64,000 bases of DNA from Streptomyces sp. MspMP-M5 (GTDB lineage: Bacteria; Actinomycetota; Actinomycetes; Streptomycetales; Streptomycetaceae), in contig NZ_KB891901.1 in the NCBI RefSeq assembly GCF_000373585.1, positions 175 to 64,174 of the forward strand, given 5' to 3'. Position 1 is the stretch's first letter. The number at the start of each line of letters is the position of its first letter. Below the pieces are notes generated by a model. It saw only the letters and a program-made list of their open reading frames with translations. It had not been told where the DNA came from and searched no databases. Positions 25,916 to 34,195 of this stretch are shown one piece after another. Both the position numbers and the translations under genes were made by a program.

Positions 25916-27121
25916 GTGCAGCGCCTCTATGACTTCCTCCGCCGGCACCCGACGGGAGTGGACAGCTTCTGGGCTTTCCTCCTCTTCGGGATCACCGGGT
26001 TGTGGGTCATCTCCCGGCCGGGCCTCGAGGGCAAGGTCGTCGGCCTGCTCTTCGGCATCGGCCTGTGCCTGGTCATCGCCCTGCGCCGGAAGTACCCGGT
26101 CAAGATGCTGCTGCTGACCATCGCCCTCGGCGTGGGCCAGCTGATCATGAACGTCCCGCCCAACCCCGGCGACTTCTCGATGATGGTGATCGTCTACACC
26201 GTCGCCTCCGAGACCTCGGCCCGCCGCTGGGCCTCACGCCTCGCGCTGGCCAGCGCGCTGATCGGCCCCGGTCTGTCCCAACTCCGCTTCCGGGACAGCC
26301 CCGTCCACATGCCGCTCTGGGCCGTGATCTTCTTCATGGTGCTGCTCACCGTGCCGTTCGTACTGGCCTGGGTGCTCGGCGACTCGATCCGCACCCGCCG
26401 GGCCTACTGGGCACAGCTGGAGGAGAAGGCCACCCGCCTGGAGAAGGAGCGCGAGGCCCAGTCCCGGATCGCGGTCGCGGCCGAGCGCGCCCGGATCGCC
26501 CGCGAGCTGCACGACGTCGTCGCGCACAACGTCTCGGTGATGGTCGTCCAGGCCGACGGCGCCGCGTATGTCCTCGACGCCGCGCCCGACCAGGCCCGGC
26601 AGGCGCTGGAGACGATCTCCGGCACGGGCCGGCAGGCGCTCGCCGAGATGCGCCGGCTGCTGGGCGTGCTGCGCACCGGCGAGCAGGCCGAGGGCGAGGA
26701 TTACGTGCCCCAGCCCGGCGTCGAGCAGCTCGCCGACCTCATAGACCAGGTCCGGGGCGCGGGACTGCCGGTCGACTTCCGGGTCGTCGGCGAGCCGCGC
26801 CCGCTGCCCAGCAGCGTCGAGCTGACCGCGTACCGCATCGTCCAGGAGGCGCTGACCAACACCCGCAAGCACGGCGGCCCCGGCGTCAGCGCCACCGTCC
26901 GCCTGACCTACCGGGACGACGACCTCGATCTGCTCGTCGAGGACGACGGCCGGGGCGCGCAGCACGAGCTCTACGAGGCGGGCGGCGCCGACGGGCTCGG
27001 CCACGGCCTGATCGGCATGCGCGAGCGGGTGGGCATGGTCGGCGGAATCCTCGACGCCGGCCCCCGCCCGGGCGGCGGATTCCGGGTCAACGCCGTACTG
27101 CCGCTCAAGGCGGAGCGGTGA
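25916..27121 (+). CDS. NarL-type sensor histidine kinase
   Basis: Membrane kinase with four or five N-terminal hydrophobic segments (residues 20-155), a short coiled linker, and a HisKA_3 dimerisation domain with the phospho-acceptor His199 in ARELHDVVAHNVSVM. The HATPase domain contains EALTNTRKH (N box) and LVEDDGRGA (G1). No extracellular sensor domain is apparent, so it may sense membrane state. GTG 25916, 401 aa. It pairs with the response regulator 346 bp downstream. The input signal is unknown. Confidence 0.9.
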   Translation: MQRLYDFLRRHPTGVDSFWAFLLFGITGLWVISRPGLEGKVVGLLFGIGLCLVIALRRKYPVKMLLLTIALGVGQLIMNVPPNPGDFSMMVIVYTVASETSARRWASRLALASALIGPGLSQLRFRDSPVHMPLWAVIFFMVLLTVPFVLAWVLGDSIRTRRAYWAQLEEKATRLEKEREAQSRIAVAAERARIARELHDVVAHNVSVMVVQADGAAYVLDAAPDQARQALETISGTGRQALAEMRRLLGVLRTGEQAEGEDYVPQPGVEQLADLIDQVRGAGLPVDFRVVGEPRPLPSSVELTAYRIVQEALTNTRKHGGPGVSATVRLTYRDDDLDLLVEDDGRGAQHELYEAGGADGLGHGLIGMRERVGMVGGILDAGPRPGGGFRVNAVLPLKAER

Positions 27122-27467
27122 GCGGCCGGCCCTCGCCGAGGGCCGGTGGCGTCGGGTGCACGGAGTCTCGGGCGGGCGGGGCCGGGGCCAGGGTGGTGCC
27201 TGGGGCGGGGGCCGGCTGTTCTGGCCGTGTCGCGTCTCGGTTCGCTCGGGGCACGGGCCGTCGCGGCCGGCCGCCCCGGACCCGCCCGCTCTGGCATTGT
27301 TCGCCCCAGACGCGTTCGCCCCAACCGCTCCAACGGCTCCAACCGGTCCAACTGTCCCAATGGCGCCAGCTGCCTCTACGGCACCAGCTGCTCCAACTGT
27401 TCCCACCGTCCCAGCCGACCCCGTCGGCCCCGCCGTCCCCGCCGACCCGTGAAGGGATCCCCCTGCC
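27122..27467. repeat. 346-bp gap with degenerate triplet-periodic repeat
   Basis: The gap between kinase and regulator is unusually long for a two-component pair. From about 27296 to 27440 it is a simple-sequence tract of CCAAC/GCTCC/GTCC-like units that reads as Ala-Pro-Thr repeats in one frame and Gly-Ala-Val/Thr repeats on the other strand. No ribosome-binding site or family similarity supports a gene. A GAAGGGA site for the regulator follows. Confidence 0.55.
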
Positions 27468-28151
27468 ATGACCATCCGCGTGATGCTCGTCGACGACCAG
27501 GTGCTGCTGCGCACCGGCTTCCGGATGGTGCTGGCCGCACAACCCGACATGGAGGTCGTCGCCGAGGCCGGTAACGGAGCGGAGGCCCTGGAGGTGCTGC
27601 GTTCCACCGAGGTGGACGTGATCCTCATGGACGTCCGGATGCCACAGCTCGACGGCGTCGAGGCGACCCGCCGGATCTGCGGGGGCGGTCAACCGGAGGG
27701 CGCCCCGAAGGTGCTCATCCTGACCACCTTCGACCTGGACGAGTACGCCTTCTCCGCGCTCAAGGCCGGGGCCAGCGGCTTCATGCTCAAGGACGTCCCG
27801 CCGAACGAACTCCTCGCCGCGATCCGGGCGGTGCACAGCGGGGACGCGGTGGTCGCCCCGTCCACCACCCGCCGCCTCCTGGACCGCTTCACGCCCATGC
27901 TGCCCACCACCGGCGGCGAGCCCGGGCGGCCCGAGCTGGAGCGGCTGACCGAGCGCGAGCGCGAGGTGCTGCTGCTCGTCGCGCAGGGGCTGTCGAACGG
28001 TGAGATCGCGGCGCGGCTGGTGCTGTCCGAGGCCACGGTCAAGACCCATGTGGGCCGGATCCTCACGAAGTTGAGCCTGCGGGACCGGGTCCAGGCGGTG
28101 GTGCTCGCCTATGAGACGGGGCTGGTCCGGGCCGGGGGCGCCGGGGCGTAG
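27468..28151 (+). CDS. NarL/LuxR-type response regulator
   Basis: Receiver domain with the acidic pair in LVDDQ, phospho-acceptor Asp55 (LMDVRMP) and Lys in MLKDVP, followed by a LuxR-type HTH (LTEREREVLLLVAQGLSNGEIA). Acts with the upstream kinase as a transcription regulator. ATG 27468, 227 aa. Targets are unknown. Confidence 0.93.
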   Translation: MTIRVMLVDDQVLLRTGFRMVLAAQPDMEVVAEAGNGAEALEVLRSTEVDVILMDVRMPQLDGVEATRRICGGGQPEGAPKVLILTTFDLDEYAFSALKAGASGFMLKDVPPNELLAAIRAVHSGDAVVAPSTTRRLLDRFTPMLPTTGGEPGRPELERLTEREREVLLLVAQGLSNGEIAARLVLSEATVKTHVGRILTKLSLRDRVQAVVLAYETGLVRAGGAGA

Positions 28152-28216
28152 CGCGTCGCATCAGGCCGGGGGAGGCAGTCGACGGGTGGGCGCGGCGGCC
28201 GCGGCGGCCAGCGGCA

Positions 28217-28249
28217 GGCCGTCCAGCGGTGACAGGCCGCCGGACGGCC
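28217..28249 (+). terminator. candidate terminator after response regulator
   Basis: GGCCGTCC (28217-28224) pairs with GGACGGCC (28242-28249), and an inner GCGG pairs with CCGC. It is 65 bp after the regulator stop. Confidence 0.55.
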
Positions 28250-28340
28250 GTCCGGTGCGCCCGCTCTTCCTGTGCTCCTACAGGCTCCGCCTTGCGCCGC
28301 TTACGCTCCTGCGGCCTCTACGGCTCCCGCTAGGTCTCCC

Positions 28341-28370
28341 GGCCTGTTGGCCTGTTGGCCTGTTGGCCTG
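28341..28370. repeat. octamer tandem repeat GGCCTGTT x3.75
   Basis: Three exact GGCCTGTT units (28341-28364) and a partial fourth lie in the gap between convergent genes. It looks like a slippage-prone microsatellite. Confidence 0.8.
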
Positions 28371-28404
28371 ACGGGCTGCCGGTCTGTCCGCCCGGCCCCA
28401 CCCC

Positions 28405-29514
28405 TCAGCGCAGCACGCCCTCCAGGAAGTCGCTGCCCAGCCGGGCCACCACCTGGAGATCCAGCTGGTGGAGGACGTAACGCCCGCGCCGCCGGGTCTG
28501 CAGCAGTCCCGCCTTCTTCAGCACCGCGATATGCCGCGACACCTCCGGTGCCGTGATGCCGAACGTGGTCGCCAACTCGCCCGTCGTGTGCGGCCCGCGC
28601 GAGAGAGTGCGGCACAGCCGCATCCGCATCGGGTGGCCGAGCGCCTCCAGCCGCTGCTGGACGAGTTCCAGCGTGGCGTGCGCGGGCAACTCCGGGCTGG
28701 CGACCGGGTATTGGAACACCGGACGCCAGCCGGGGGCGTGGCTGAACAGCAGGTGCGGCCAGCCGAACGACGTCGGCAGGAAGGTGACCCCGGGGTCGGC
28801 GGGGTCGGCGAAGGCCGTCGTGCGCCCGCCGGCCAGCTTGTCGACCAGGATCCGGGTGGTGCCGCTGCCGTCCTGCGCCTCGTCCAGCGTCAACGCCCGC
28901 GAGGTCGCGGTCAGCGTCTCGGCCAGGCCCTTGCGGCGCAGCAGTTCGGTCTTGTGACGGGCGTCGGCGGCCAGTTGGATGCCCACCCGCCGCCAGATGT
29001 CCCCGAAGAAGGCGTCCTCGCAGTCCTGGAACAGACGGCGCAGCCACACCCGCAGGCCGTCGGGGTCGGTCAACATCCGGTCCGTGAAGGCTGCTTGGCG
29101 CGGGCCGCGGGCCGCCGCCATCTCCCGTACGCGCGCCCGTTCACCGGCGTCGACGAGGGGCGACGGCGTGGGGCGGGTGTACCGGGGCGAGCAGCTGATC
29201 TCGAAGAAGGCGGCCACGAACCGCTCGTCGTCGATCTGGTCCAGCTGGTCCAGCTCCTCTGCCAGCGACGCCCCGGGGCGGGCGGGCAGCAGGATGTCGG
29301 AGCGGGCGGACCGCCACAGGAAGTCCGCCTCGCACAGCCGGTCGGCGAGGTCGGTCTTCAGTCCGGAGTTGGTCGCGGTGACCCAGCCGTGCAGGCCCGG
29401 GTGGTGGCCCGGCTCGGACAGCGCGTGCAGCGCCGCACTCAGCTCGGCCAGCGGCGAGGGCGCGAAGACGAGGCGCTCCGGCGGCAGCCCGGTGATGTCG
29501 ATGACGTTGGCCAT
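28405..29514 (-). CDS. ArsR-family winged-helix regulator with large N-terminal domain (DUF5937-like)
   Basis: The C-terminal 90 residues form an ArsR-type winged HTH (RLEALGHPMRMRLCRTL, TTGELATTFGITAPEVSRHIAVLKKAGLL). The 270-residue N-terminal domain resembles the DUF5937 region of streptomycete regulators and may be a ligand domain. ATG 29514, 369 aa. It diverges from a small gene at 29615, and the gap contains an 11-bp inverted repeat that is the likely operator. No Cys metal site is visible in the HTH, so it is probably not a classical metal sensor. Confidence 0.82.
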   Translation of the reverse strand: MANVIDITGLPPERLVFAPSPLAELSAALHALSEPGHHPGLHGWVTATNSGLKTDLADRLCEADFLWRSARSDILLPARPGASLAEELDQLDQIDDERFVAAFFEISCSPRYTRPTPSPLVDAGERARVREMAAARGPRQAAFTDRMLTDPDGLRVWLRRLFQDCEDAFFGDIWRRVGIQLAADARHKTELLRRKGLAETLTATSRALTLDEAQDGSGTTRILVDKLAGGRTTAFADPADPGVTFLPTSFGWPHLLFSHAPGWRPVFQYPVASPELPAHATLELVQQRLEALGHPMRMRLCRTLSRGPHTTGELATTFGITAPEVSRHIAVLKKAGLLQTRRRGRYVLHQLDLQVVARLGSDFLEGVLR

Positions 29515-29549
29515 GTCCCCATCATGCGCGAGGCCGTGACCTGCGGTGT

Positions 29550-29578
29550 CGTCGATTGACGGCTCTCGTCAATCGACG
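29550..29578. promoter_or_regulatory. 11-bp inverted repeat, candidate ArsR-type operator
   Basis: CGTCGATTGAC (29550-29560) and GTCAATCGACG (29568-29578) are perfect reverse complements separated by seven bases. The site is centred in the divergent gap and places a TTGAC element on both strands. Confidence 0.7.
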
Positions 29579-29614
29579 CGCCAGAGGCGGCCCGGCCGCC
29601 CCAGAGTGAGAGCC

Positions 29615-29968
29615 ATGAACGCCATGCAGCAGCACCTCCTCGACAGCTACCGCGCCGCCCAGCGAGGCGAGGTCGCTCCGCCCATCCCGGACGCGGCCAT
29701 CGTCCGCACCGCCCGCGAGATCCGGCAGTGGCGCCGCTTCCAGGCGGTGGTCACCGACCCCGCGGAACGCTGGTGGGGACGTAAGGGACGGCTCGCCCGC
29801 AGGGGGGCGGCATGGTTCGGCCGCGGCTTCGGAATCTCGAACGCCGGCCCTGCCGCCCCCTCCCGCCCCGCCCCCGCCCCCTCCCACCCCGCCCCTGCCC
29901 ACCCCACCCCCGAAACGCCCCACGTCGCGCCCAAGAACAAGCACCACGCAGGAACGCCCTGCACCTGA
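29615..29968 (+). CDS. small unknown protein, divergent from ArsR-like gene
   Basis: 117 aa, no known family. The first 70 residues are charged and partly helical (MNAMQQHLLDSYRAAQRGE, then a WRRF/WWGRK region). The C-terminus is Pro/Ala/His-rich. ATG 29615 has GTGAGAG upstream. It is probably controlled by the adjacent ArsR-like regulator through the shared operator. Confidence 0.65.
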   Translation: MNAMQQHLLDSYRAAQRGEVAPPIPDAAIVRTAREIRQWRRFQAVVTDPAERWWGRKGRLARRGAAWFGRGFGISNAGPAAPSRPAPAPSHPAPAHPTPETPHVAPKNKHHAGTPCT

Positions 29969-30129
29969 GCCCCGCCCGCCCCAGACACCGGCCGCACTCG
30001 AACGCCCCACAGCGCATCTCCGGCAGGGCCCCGCTACGCCGGGCCCGTCCGGCTGGACGGATGGCGGCGGCGCGTGCCGGCACGGGCAGGCGCCCTCACC
30101 CCTCGATTCACCTCACCCCTCGATTCAGA

Positions 30130-31533
30130 TCACTCCTCGATGCGCCGGACGAAGTCGCCCACTGCCGTGCGTATGTCCTCCGCGGTCCATTCGAGTGCCA
30201 GGGAGGTGATCGTCACCTCCGTCATCGCCACACTCGGCGGGCCGCCCGGGGTCGGCTCGTACCACTTGCGGAAGAGCGTCGTCCGGGTCTCTTCGGCCTG
30301 ACGGGTGCCGGCCTCGTTCAGAACCTCCGGCGGGTGGGGCAGCCATACCTGGAACTCGTGGGTGTGCGGCTCCTCGGGGTGCACGCGGAACCACGGCACG
30401 CCCGCCTGCGCCAGTCCCTCCCGCAATGCCCGGGCGACGACCTTGGCGTGGGCCGCATACGCCGGCAACCGGGGCAGCTCGCGGTCCAGCCCGACCAGGG
30501 CGGCGAGCGCGATCGGCCACTGCTGGAACAGCTGGCCGCCGTAGCGGTGGCGCCAGGCCCGGGCCTCCGCGACGAACTCCTCGGTGCCCGCCAGCGCGGC
30601 GCCCGCCATGCCGTTCAGCGATTTGTAGAAGGAGACATAGACGCTGTCCGCGAGGGCGGCGATCTCCGGGAGCGACCTGCCGAAGTGCGGGCCGGTTTCC
30701 CAGAGTCGGGCGCCGTCGAAGTGCACCACCGCGTCCAGTTCCCGCGCCGCGGCCACCGTCGACTCCAGCTCCTCCCAGCTGGGGAGGACGTATCCGGCGT
30801 CGCGCAGCGGGAGTTCGAGGGCGAGGGTGCCGAACGGCTCCTGGAGGTCGTAGATCTCGGCGGCCGTCGGCAGACGCGGGGCGCTCGTCGGATGCACCAT
30901 GCGCAATCCGCTGACGACCGCGTAGGCGTCGCGCTCGTGCACCTCCAGATGGGACAGCGGATGGCCGGCGACCGTCGCGTTGCCCGTGCGGCCCGCCCAG
31001 CAGCGCAGGGCCACCTGCTGCGCCATCGTGCCCGTCGGGAAGAACACCGCGGCGGCGGTGCCCAGGGCCTCGGCCGTCCGGCGCTCCAGTTCGCCGACGA
31101 TGCCGTTGTCGTTGCCGTAGAAGTCCGTCCAGTCGTCGAGGTCGTACACGCCGGGGGCGTCGGCGGTCAGACGGGACAGTTGCTCGGCGATGGTCTCCGG
31201 TGGGCGGCCGCACAGCGTCCGCAGCGACCCCCGGTAGGCGGCGAACCGCCGCGCCCGGTCGTCCGTCCCGTCCGCCTCGTCCTTCTTGTCCGCCTGGTCG
31301 CCGTCCGTCGTGTCGGCGGCGTCGGCGGTGTCCGCGGTGTTCGCGGCGTCGGCCCTTTCCTCGGACCCCGACCCCGACCCCGACCCCGCCCGGGCCCCGG
31401 CTCTGGCTCCGGCCACGGTCCCGACCCCGTTGCCGCCCCCGGACCCCGTCCGCTCGCTGCCCGCGCCCGGCAGCTTCCCGTCCTCGGCCAGCTGCTTTCC
31501 GGCCTCTGCTGTGTGCTTCCCGGCCTCGGTCAT
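30130..31533 (-). CDS. threonine aldolase / beta-eliminating lyase family PLP enzyme
   Basis: Aspartate-aminotransferase-fold PLP enzyme. The Schiff-base Lys is in VSFYKSLNGMAGA, the cofactor Asp in VVHFDGARLWE, and FFPTGTMAQQ is typical of the family. It likely splits L-threonine or allo-threonine to glycine and acetaldehyde, or a related substrate. The first 95 residues are low complexity (GSGSGS and TADTAD-like repeats), encoded by repetitive DNA, and are unlikely to be catalytic. ATG 31533 has GAGGCGGGGG upstream; 467 aa. No linked pathway gene. Confidence 0.85.
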   Translation of the reverse strand: MTEAGKHTAEAGKQLAEDGKLPGAGSERTGSGGGNGVGTVAGARAGARAGSGSGSGSEERADAANTADTADAADTTDGDQADKKDEADGTDDRARRFAAYRGSLRTLCGRPPETIAEQLSRLTADAPGVYDLDDWTDFYGNDNGIVGELERRTAEALGTAAAVFFPTGTMAQQVALRCWAGRTGNATVAGHPLSHLEVHERDAYAVVSGLRMVHPTSAPRLPTAAEIYDLQEPFGTLALELPLRDAGYVLPSWEELESTVAAARELDAVVHFDGARLWETGPHFGRSLPEIAALADSVYVSFYKSLNGMAGAALAGTEEFVAEARAWRHRYGGQLFQQWPIALAALVGLDRELPRLPAYAAHAKVVARALREGLAQAGVPWFRVHPEEPHTHEFQVWLPHPPEVLNEAGTRQAEETRTTLFRKWYEPTPGGPPSVAMTEVTITSLALEWTAEDIRTAVGDFVRRIEE

Positions 31534-31790
31534 GATCCCCCGCCTCAGCGTCGCCCCGCGCCGTCCGCGCGGGCTGTGGCATCGATCATCACCCCGCCGC
31601 GGCCGCCGCCGCGAGCCCTGTGGATAACTCTCCGAATCGAGCCGGAGCGGGGTGTTCCGGCGTTCCGGTTCGGCTCCGAGACCCTCGTCTCACCCTCCGC
31701 ACAGCTCTCAGGGCGGCGGGGCCTCCTCGCGTAGCATGGCGACGAATCGTCCGGTACCCCTCGCGGACTGGAACGGAAGGCCGTCGCCGC

Positions 31791-33011
31791 GTGAACCAAC
31801 ATTCCTCCATCGAGGCCCAGGACCGGCCCGCCCGGCTCACCGTCGGAGTCGTCGGGGCAGGCCGCGTCGGCCCCGCGCTCGCCGCGTCGCTGCAGCTCGC
31901 CGGCCACCGCCCGGTGGCCGTCTCGGGGGTCTCCGACGCCTCCCGCCGGCGGGCAGGCGAGCTGCTGCCCGGTGTCCCGCTGGTCCCCCCGGCCGAGGTG
32001 CTCGCCCGTGCGGACCTCGTGCTGCTGACCGTCCCCGACGACGCCCTGGCCGACCTGGTGAGCGGACTCGCCGAGACCGGTGCCGTACGGCCGGGCCAGC
32101 TGCTGGTGCACACCTCCGGCCGTTTCGGGACGGCGGTGCTGGAGCCGGCCACCCGGGCCGGTGCGCTGCCGCTGGCCCTGCACCCGGCGATGACGTTCAC
32201 CGGTACGTCCGTGGACGTGCAGCGGCTGGCTGGCTGCCCGTTCGGGGTGACCGCGCCCGAGGAGCTGCGGATGGCCGCGGAGGCACTGGTCATCGAGATG
32301 GGCGGGGAGCCCGAGTGGATCGCGGAATCCGATCGTCCGCTGTATCACGCGGCGCTCGCGATCGGCGCGAACTACCTGGTCACCCTGGTGGCGCAGGCCA
32401 AGGAACTGCTGGCGAAGGCCGGTGTGCGGGCCCCGGACCGGATGCTCGGCCCGCTGCTCGGCGCGGCCCTGGACAACGCGCTGCGGTCCGGTGACGCCGC
32501 CCTGACGGGCCCGGTCGCCCGGGGCGACGCGGGCACCGTCGCGGTCCACGTGGCGGAGCTGCGCAAGCACGCCCCTCAGGCCGTCGCCGGCTATCTCGCC
32601 ATGGCTCGTATGACGGCCGACCGGGCACTGTCACACGGCCTCCTGAAGCCGGAGCCGGCCGCGGAGTTGCTGGACGTGCTCGCCGGGCCGGCTCCCGACG
32701 GCGCCGACGCCGGACGATCCGCTGCCGGCCAGGCCACGACCGCCGGAGAGCGGCCGTCCTCCGCCACGTCCTCCGCCACGCCCTCCACCGAGGACGAGCG
32801 TGAGCACGACGCCCCCCACGACGTCGACACCCCCGACGACATCGATGCCCCTGACACACCGGCCACCCCAGGCACCGAAGACACCCCGGGCACCGAAGAC
32901 ACCTCAGGCACGCCCAACCCCCCAACATCCCCGGACACTCCGGACAACGACCCCGGCACCCCCGGCCCCTCCGGCTCCCCCAACCCCGGCCCCCACGGAG
33001 GCGACTCATGA
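31791..33011 (+). CDS. DUF2520 Rossmann-type oxidoreductase-like protein
   Basis: The N-terminus has a dinucleotide-binding motif (VGVVGAGRVGPALA), and the C-terminal half of the domain is helical, like 6PGDH/ketopantoate-reductase folds. DUF2520 genes precede panC in many actinobacteria (from memory), so a role in pantoate formation is plausible but unproven. After residue 300 comes a disordered tail of about 100 residues rich in Asp/Thr/Pro, with PGTED repeats. GTG 31791, 406 aa. Its stop overlaps panC (ATGA). Confidence 0.82.
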   Translation: MNQHSSIEAQDRPARLTVGVVGAGRVGPALAASLQLAGHRPVAVSGVSDASRRRAGELLPGVPLVPPAEVLARADLVLLTVPDDALADLVSGLAETGAVRPGQLLVHTSGRFGTAVLEPATRAGALPLALHPAMTFTGTSVDVQRLAGCPFGVTAPEELRMAAEALVIEMGGEPEWIAESDRPLYHAALAIGANYLVTLVAQAKELLAKAGVRAPDRMLGPLLGAALDNALRSGDAALTGPVARGDAGTVAVHVAELRKHAPQAVAGYLAMARMTADRALSHGLLKPEPAAELLDVLAGPAPDGADAGRSAAGQATTAGERPSSATSSATPSTEDEREHDAPHDVDTPDDIDAPDTPATPGTEDTPGTEDTSGTPNPPTSPDTPDNDPGTPGPSGSPNPGPHGGDS

Positions 33012-34195
33012 CCTCCTCCCCCGTCAATCCGGCCCCGGACGCCTCCCGAGCCGCGTCCGGGCCCCGGCTCGTGCGCACCGCCACCGACCTGCGGGCGCTG
33101 CCGCGCGGCGGCGGTGCACGGGCCGTCGTCATGACCATGGGTGCGTTGCACGAGGGGCACGCCGCCCTGGTCAGGGCCGCCCGGGAGCGGGTGGGGCCGC
33201 AGGGCCAGGTCGTGGTCACGGTGTTCGTCAACCCGCTGCAGTTCGGGGCGGGCGAGGATCTCGACCGGTACCCGCGGACCCTGGACGAGGACGTGGTGCT
33301 GGCCGACCGAGCGGGCGCGGACGCCGTCTTCGCGCCGTCGGCCGACGAGGTCTATCCGGGCGGGGAGCCGCAGGTCCGTATTTCCGCGGGCCCCATGGGC
33401 ACCGTCCTGGAAGGCGCCAGCCGCCCCGGCCACTTCGACGGGGTGCTCACCGTCGTCGCCAAGCTGCTCCATCTGACGGCGCCGGACCTGGCGTTCTTCG
33501 GGGAGAAGGACGCCCAGCAGCTCGCCGTGATCAGGCGGATGGCCGCCGACCTGAATTTCCCGGTCGAGATCGTCGGCGTCCCCACGGTCCGGGAGGCCGA
33601 CGGACTGGCCCTCTCCAGCCGCAACCGCTATCTGTCCGGCCCGGAGCGGCGCACCGCGCTCGCCCTGTCCGCGGCGCTCTTCGCGGCCCGCGACCGGCTC
33701 ACCGCCGAAGAGGCGCTGCGCGCCCGCGCCGCCTCCACCGGGCACCCCGTACAGGACCGCTCCGCGGCGCTGGCCGCCCTCGGGGAGGACCGGGCGGCCG
33801 CCGACGCGCACGCCGTCGCCTACGCCGCCGCGGGCCCGCCGCACGGCCCGTCCGTGGCCAGAGCCGCGGCCGGCGCCGTCCTGGAGGACGCCGCCCACCT
33901 GGAACCACCGCTGCACCTGGACTACCTGGCCCTGATCGACCCCCGGGACTTCACCGAGGTCCCGGACGGGTTCGAGGGCGAGGCGATCCTCGCGGTGGCC
34001 GCCAAGGTCGGCACCACCCGGCTCATCGACAACATCCGGCTCGTGTTCACCGCGAGCCCGGCCCCGCACCCGGACACCGCCCAGGGACGGCACACCGGTC
34101 CGCAGGGCCGGCCCGCCACCGGGCCCGCCTCCGGCGCCACACGGAAGACCAGGAAGTCCACCCCACCCCCAGGCCCCCTCGGAGCGACCCGATGA
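33008..34195 (+). CDS. panC: pantothenate synthetase
   Basis: Joins pantoate and beta-alanine using ATP, on the route to coenzyme A. Motifs: MTMGALHEGHAALV (nucleotidyltransferase HxGH), FVNPLQFG, FGEKDAQQL, and the LSSRNRYL segment. At 395 aa it is longer than the usual 280-310: it has an Ala-rich insert of about 45 residues after SSRN and a basic Pro-rich C-terminal extension. It overlaps both neighbours by four bases (ATGA), so it is translationally coupled to DUF2520 and nadB. No panD is adjacent. Confidence 0.95.
   Translation: MTSSPVNPAPDASRAASGPRLVRTATDLRALPRGGGARAVVMTMGALHEGHAALVRAARERVGPQGQVVVTVFVNPLQFGAGEDLDRYPRTLDEDVVLADRAGADAVFAPSADEVYPGGEPQVRISAGPMGTVLEGASRPGHFDGVLTVVAKLLHLTAPDLAFFGEKDAQQLAVIRRMAADLNFPVEIVGVPTVREADGLALSSRNRYLSGPERRTALALSAALFAARDRLTAEEALRARAASTGHPVQDRSAALAALGEDRAAADAHAVAYAAAGPPHGPSVARAAAGAVLEDAAHLEPPLHLDYLALIDPRDFTEVPDGFEGEAILAVAAKVGTTRLIDNIRLVFTASPAPHPDTAQGRHTGPQGRPATGPASGATRKTRKSTPPPGPLGATR

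Noticed and set aside
27156..27452. 98-residue Ala-Pro-Thr frame between kinase and regulator.
   Set aside because: No ribosome-binding site, compositional repeat only, and equally open on the other strand.
30000..30129. Small coding frame after the 117-aa gene.
   Set aside because: It overlaps only low-complexity sequence and lacks initiation signals.
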